A stretch of 7,893 bases of DNA from Marinosulfonomonas sp. (GTDB taxonomy: Bacteria; Pseudomonadota; Alphaproteobacteria; Rhodobacterales; Rhodobacteraceae). Below the pieces are notes generated by a model that searched no databases, had not been told where the DNA came from, and worked only from the letters and a program-made list of their open reading frames with translations. A program made the translations under genes and the position numbers. This document shows positions 6,375 through 7,893 of the stretch, in pieces. The number at the start of each line of letters is the position of its first letter. Within the stretch, counting starts at the first letter, position 1. The stretch spans positions 1 through 7,893 of the forward strand of contig JAHRVD010000236.1 of assembly GCA_019090845.1 (NCBI GenBank), read 5' to 3'.

Positions 6375-7796
6375 ATGACTTCAGACCATTTTCGCCCCTT
6401 TGAAACGGCGCTTGATCGCAATCGCGCCCTATCCTTGCTGCGCGAGGCCGTGGCCGGTGCTGATGATGGCGAGCTTTTTTTAGAGCGGCGCCGCTCTGAG
6501 GTGTTGGTATATGACGATGGCCGGGTAAAAACCGCCAGTTATGATGCCTCCGAAGGGTTCGGGCTGCGTGCCGTATGCGGCGAAACTGCCGGATACGCCC
6601 ATTCAACCGAGATATCCGAAAGCTCGCTAAAACGTGCGGTTCAGACGGCCCGTCTTGCGGTCGGTGATGGTGGTGGCGCGCTGGCGGATGCACCTGCTGC
6701 GACCAATCAGCGGCTATATAGTGATGCCGACCCGATGGCGGACGCGACATTTCCCGTCAAAATCGACACATTGCGCCAGATCGACGATTTCGCGCGCGCA
6801 CTTGATTCCCGCGTCGTTCAAGTCTCGGCAACGATTGCGGCATCGCTGCAAGAGGTCGAGATTCTGCGCCCCGAAGACACGCTGGTGCGCGATGTGCGCC
6901 CGATGACTCGGGTCAATGTGTCCGTCATTGTCCAAGAAAACGGGCGGCGCGAAAGTGGTGGCCACGGCGCGGGCGGGCGGTATGCCCTGAGCGGGCTGAT
7001 TGATCCGGCCCATTGGCAAACGGCAACCCGCGAGGCACTGCGCATCGCGTTGGTTAACTTGCAGGCGGTCCCGGCACCGGCCGGGATGATGGATGTGGCG
7101 CTTGGCCCCGGCTGGCCGGGTATTTTGCTGCATGAGGCAATCGGGCATGGGCTGGAAGGCGACGCAAACCGCAAGAAGACATCCGTATTTGCCGGGATGA
7201 TGGGCCAGCAGATTGCCGCCAAGGGGGTGACGGTGCTGGATGATGGCACAATCCCGGATCGGCGCGGGTCGTTGTCGGTTGATGACGAGGGCACGGCTTC
7301 GGGCAAAAACGTGCTGATTGAGGACGGCGTGCTGGTGAAATATATGCAAGACCGCCAGAACGCCCGGCTTATGGGGGTGGCCCCGACGGGCAACGGGCGG
7401 CGCGAAAGCTATGCGCATGCGCCGATGCCGCGGATGACCAATACGTATATGCTGGGTGGTGATAGTGACCCGGGCGATATCGTGGCCGATATGAAAAATG
7501 GGATTTACGCCGTTGGCTTTGGCGGCGGGCAAGTCGACACCACGTCGGGCAAGTTCGTTTTCAGCTGCACCGAGGCTTATCTTGTCGAAAACGGCAAGAT
7601 CGGTGCGCCGGTAAAGGGGGCGACGCTGATCGGCGATGGGGCGACGGCGTTGCGCCAAATTCGCGGAATTGGCAACGACATGGCGCTTGATCCGGGCATT
7701 GGGAATTGCGGCAAGGCCGGGCAATGGGTGCCGGTTGGCGTTGGTCAGCCAACAGTGCTGATCGGCGGGCTGACAATTGGTGGGTCAGCAACCTGA
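6375..7796 (+). CDS. tldD: metallopeptidase TldD (TldD/PmbA family)
   Basis: This is a 473-residue TldD, the zinc-bearing subunit of the cytosolic TldD/TldE (PmbA) protease, which in Escherichia coli degrades unfolded peptides, matures microcin B17 and affects CcdA stability. The N-terminal domain contains the ERRRSEVLVYDDGRV block (37-51). The metal site HEAIGH at 253-258 has His253, Glu254 and His258, followed by GLEGDANRK. The distal cysteine ligand is Cys445 in GIGNCGKAG. SCTEAYLVENG (398-408) and PVKGATLIG (412-420) are typical C-terminal family blocks. Length is close to the E. coli protein. The partner tldE/pmbA is not in the window, which is common because the two are usually unlinked. 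It is divergent from ctaC, and nothing in the protein links it to respiration. No terminator follows, so read-through to the next gene is possible. Confidence 0.96.
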   Translation: MTSDHFRPFETALDRNRALSLLREAVAGADDGELFLERRRSEVLVYDDGRVKTASYDASEGFGLRAVCGETAGYAHSTEISESSLKRAVQTARLAVGDGGGALADAPAATNQRLYSDADPMADATFPVKIDTLRQIDDFARALDSRVVQVSATIAASLQEVEILRPEDTLVRDVRPMTRVNVSVIVQENGRRESGGHGAGGRYALSGLIDPAHWQTATREALRIALVNLQAVPAPAGMMDVALGPGWPGILLHEAIGHGLEGDANRKKTSVFAGMMGQQIAAKGVTVLDDGTIPDRRGSLSVDDEGTASGKNVLIEDGVLVKYMQDRQNARLMGVAPTGNGRRESYAHAPMPRMTNTYMLGGDSDPGDIVADMKNGIYAVGFGGGQVDTTSGKFVFSCTEAYLVENGKIGAPVKGATLIGDGATALRQIRGIGNDMALDPGIGNCGKAGQWVPVGVGQPTVLIGGLTIGGSAT

Positions 7797-7862
7797 ATTG
7801 TTGTTCATCAAGTGTTAACCAAGTTCGGTGCAAGGTGAGTCCAGCAAGAGACGGAACCACGG

Positions 7863-7893
7863 ATGGCCAAGGACTTATTTCCCTCACACCCTC
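7863..7893 (+). CDS. possible start of a downstream gene (first ten codons; perhaps dprA)
   Basis: An ATG 66 nt after the tldD stop opens a frame reading MAKDLFPSHP to the window edge. The short leader and same strand suggest a gene cotranscribed with tldD. From memory, DprA proteins (DNA-processing, natural transformation) of Rhodobacterales often begin with a similar Phe-Pro/Ser-His-Pro stretch and can sit near tldD, but ten residues cannot establish this. No clear Shine-Dalgarno sequence precedes the ATG, so the real start could lie elsewhere. Confidence 0.35.
   Translation, partial: MAKDLFPSHP

Noticed and set aside
6714..7724. 336-codon minus-strand open frame
   Set aside because: It is wholly antisense to tldD, whose frame carries the HExxxH site and full family length. 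The antisense product is rich in His/Arg/Pro with no motif and no ribosome binding site that I could see.
1..7893. Search for mobile elements, CRISPR arrays, toxin-antitoxin pairs, phage genes or defence systems
   Set aside because: No transposase or integrase frame, no spaced direct repeats and no base-composition break were seen. Conserved genes fill the window almost completely.

Overview
This window is a cytochrome c oxidase (aa3-type) biogenesis locus of an alphaproteobacterium, most likely a Rhodobacterales (Roseobacter/Paracoccus-like) member. The assignment rests on the gene order ctaC-ctaB-small ORF-ctaG-ctaE-surf1-thrC-M16 peptidase. It also rests on the protein sequences: a CoxII with a cleaved signal peptide ending Ala-Met-Ala before Gln-Glu-Gly, a Cox11 with the Cys-Phe-Cys-Phe copper motif, and a mitochondrial-type M16 peptidase. 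Base composition is moderately GC-rich by eye. No mobile element, CRISPR array, rRNA or tRNA is visible. This looks like core chromosome, not an accessory island.

Layout. Everything from 6198 down to 1 is on the minus strand. It reads as one long gene series in the order ctaC (CoxII), ctaB (heme O synthase), a 53-codon membrane-protein gene, ctaG (Cox11 copper chaperone), ctaE (CoxIII), surf1 (heme a insertion), thrC (threonine synthase) and an M16 zinc peptidase that runs off the left edge. Several junctions are translationally coupled: TAATG between ctaB and the small ORF, ATGA between the small ORF and ctaG, and TTGA between thrC and the peptidase. The only sizeable internal gap (2704-2810, 107 nt) lies between ctaE and surf1. 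It holds two inverted repeats and a promoter-like sequence, so surf1-thrC-peptidase may be a partly independent transcription unit. On the plus strand, tldD (6375-7796) is transcribed divergently from ctaC across a 176-bp gap with possible overlapping promoters. The first ten codons of another plus-strand gene may begin at 7863.

How the genes work together. CtaB makes heme O, the precursor of heme A. Surf1 helps deliver heme a to subunit I. CtaG delivers copper to the CuB site. CtaC and CtaE are structural subunits II and III. Subunit I (ctaD) and heme A synthase (ctaA) are not in the window and must lie elsewhere. The least described item is the 53-aa single-span protein between ctaB and ctaG. 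From memory, its basic-cluster, Arg-Asn, Gly-Leu-rich membrane-segment pattern resembles the mitochondrial oxidase assembly factor COA3. That is a testable hypothesis and not an identification. The rest is well-conserved, ordinary sequence.
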